Below, piece by piece: positions 62,689 to 64,000 of a stretch of DNA of 64,000 nt. Source of the DNA: Deltaproteobacteria bacterium. Its GTDB lineage: Bacteria; Myxococcota; JACPTQ01. The stretch lies in NCBI GenBank assembly GCA_016192705.1, contig JACPTQ010000012.1:1-64000 (forward strand), in the 5' to 3' direction. A program made the position numbers and the translations under genes. Under the pieces are notes generated by a model that was not told where the DNA came from, made no database searches, and was given only the letters and a program-made list of their open reading frames with translations. Numbering within the stretch: position 1 is the first letter of the stretch; the number at the start of each line of letters is the position of its first letter.

Positions 62689-64000
62689 ATGCGAGTCTTC
62701 GGCATGCGATGGGCCGCTCTGCTCATCTTGGTGGTCCCGGCGCAAGCTCTCGCGCAAAAGCGAGCCATAGACATCCAGCTCTATAAGCCGGCACCGCTTC
62801 CAGAAGACCTGTTCACCCTCGAGTCCACTCGAATCCCGCGCGTCGGTCTCGCCGACTTCACGCTGGCGCTGCACTTCAACTTCGCGCGCGACCCGCTCGT
62901 TGTGACGAAGAACGGTGTCGTAACCGAGAACGTCGTGAGCCATCTTGCCACGATGAACGTCGTCTACGCGGTCTCGCCTGTTCAATTCTTGCAGGTCAGC
63001 GCGGATTTGACCGTTCACCTGTTCAAGGATGGGAGTGGAGGGACGGCGTTTTCGACGACCGACTCCGCGCTCGACCGTCATGCCCTCGGCGATTTCCGCG
63101 TGAACGTCAAGTGGCGTCTTCTCGGGAAAGGGGCGCGCGGATTCGGGCTCGCCCTTGCGACACCGTTTTCGATCCCGCTCGGCGGCAAAGATCGATTCAA
63201 CGGCGAGCCGGGTTTCACGTTCAGCCCGCGCCTCCTCTTCGACTACTTTTGGGACCGCGTCGGTGTCGTTTGGCAGGGCGGGTATTTTGTTCGCGAACGG
63301 GTCAAGCTCGGGAATTTGAGTTTCGACGACGAGATTTTCCTCGGTCTTGGAACGCGTGTTGCGCTCTATCGCCGCGATACGAGCGATGGCAAGAAAGAAG
63401 ATTCTGTGACGGGAATCGCCGAGGTCCTTTTGCGAACGAGCGCCGTGACGCCGTTTGACAGGGAGAACCAGAATCCGCTCGAGTTGCTCTTGGGCGCGCG
63501 TGTGCACGTCCCGAATACGGGGTGGGATCTCACGGGCGGGTTTGGCTTTGGATTGCAGTCGGGGTATGGGATTCCGGCTTTTCGGGTGTTTGTCTCGGCA
63601 CAGTGGACGCCGCCGCCGCCGCCCGCGCCGCCGCCGTGTCCGGCTTGCCGCGAACCGATTGTCCCATCGTGTCCGAAGTGCAAAGAGCCAGATCCGCCGG
63701 CGCCGTGTACGATTGCGCCCAGGTGGCCCCCGTGCCCGGTTTGCCCCGAGTGTCCGAAGTTGGCGCCGCCGCCGGTCGTCAAGAAAAGGGAGCCGATCAA
63801 GATTCGGCTGAAGGCGGTTTATTTTGCAACCGGGCGGTGGATTCCGCTCAAGCAGTCGAATCCAGAGCTGGATCGATTGGTGCGAATGCTAAAGACAATT
63901 CCGACCGTCGTTGTTCGGATTGAAGGTCACACCGATTCAAGGCCGACAGCCGGCGGGAATGCTGCGCTGTCTCAAAGGCGCGTCAACCAAGTGCGCGCTT
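62689..64000 (+). CDS. OmpA-like outer-membrane protein, C-terminus beyond window
   Basis: 437 residues are visible. A signal peptide (1-22, ends AQALA) is followed by a predicted eight-strand-like beta region (about 30-305) with aromatic strand ends. Residues about 308-360 are an unusual Pro/Cys-rich hinge (PPPPPAPPPCPAC, CPKC, CPVCPECP). From about 368 the OmpA peptidoglycan-binding domain begins: VYFATGRW and IEGHTDSRPTAGGNAALSQRR. It would anchor the outer membrane to the cell wall. ATG 62689 has AGGTAGGAAG upstream and lies 9 bases after the Cys-rich protein gene, so the two are probably co-expressed. Confidence 0.88.
   Translation, partial: MRVFGMRWAALLILVVPAQALAQKRAIDIQLYKPAPLPEDLFTLESTRIPRVGLADFTLALHFNFARDPLVVTKNGVVTENVVSHLATMNVVYAVSPVQFLQVSADLTVHLFKDGSGGTAFSTTDSALDRHALGDFRVNVKWRLLGKGARGFGLALATPFSIPLGGKDRFNGEPGFTFSPRLLFDYFWDRVGVVWQGGYFVRERVKLGNLSFDDEIFLGLGTRVALYRRDTSDGKKEDSVTGIAEVLLRTSAVTPFDRENQNPLELLLGARVHVPNTGWDLTGGFGFGLQSGYGIPAFRVFVSAQWTPPPPPAPPPCPACREPIVPSCPKCKEPDPPAPCTIAPRWPPCPVCPECPKLAPPPVVKKREPIKIRLKAVYFATGRWIPLKQSNPELDRLVRMLKTIPTVVVRIEGHTDSRPTAGGNAALSQRRVNQVRA

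Overview
The window is high-GC DNA from a Gram-negative bacterium that is most likely a myxobacterium or relative (Myxococcota, formerly Deltaproteobacteria). This rests on three things: a Cys-rich surface protein whose C-terminus has a Gly-Cys / hydrophobic helix / Arg-cluster tail like MYXO-CTERM, dense GCG/CGC codon use with many GTG and TTG starts, and an outer-membrane/LPS gene repertoire. The species cannot be named from the sequence.

Layout. 1-5.3 kb: a truncated NodB deacetylase gene, a tRNA-Leu gene with a nearby copy of its 5' third, a putative zinc peptidase, a NodB deacetylase fused to a metallo-beta-lactamase-like domain, a peroxiredoxin-like gene interrupted by an in-frame UGA that reads best as selenocysteine (UxxC, with a hairpin just downstream), and a FemAB-like aminoacyltransferase. 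5.3-16.8 kb: one long minus-strand run, rfbH - GT4 - pgk - tpiA - secG - sppA - tldD - tldE - phosphodiesterase, with 4-nt stop/start overlaps at several junctions.

16.8-48.2 kb: a large surface-polysaccharide locus. It holds an rmlA-rmlC fusion, rmlD, a 3-dehydratase (rfbH), a complete inferred GDP-heptose route (gmhA, hddA, gmhB, hddC) with a transaldolase gene inside it, many glycosyltransferases including two giant multidomain ones (about 1760 and 1056 aa), methyltransferases, GtrA, multi-pass membrane proteins, and an ABC-2 exporter (wzm/wzt) whose ATPase has a C-terminal extension. Together these suggest synthesis of an O-antigen or capsule containing heptose and deoxyhexose, with export by the Wzm/Wzt route. 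Codon use in about 23-43 kb looks less GCG/CGC-heavy by eye than on either side.

48.1-52.8 kb: an amidohydrolase, an acyl-CoA dehydrogenase and a secreted glutaredoxin-like protein. 53-64 kb: two unknown exported or membrane proteins, a MacAB-TolC-type efflux operon (adaptor, ATPase, permease, outer-membrane channel), then a Cys-rich repeat surface protein with a 29-bp deletion and frameshift inside its 162-bp repeat array, followed 9 bp later by an OmpA-type outer-membrane protein that runs off the end.
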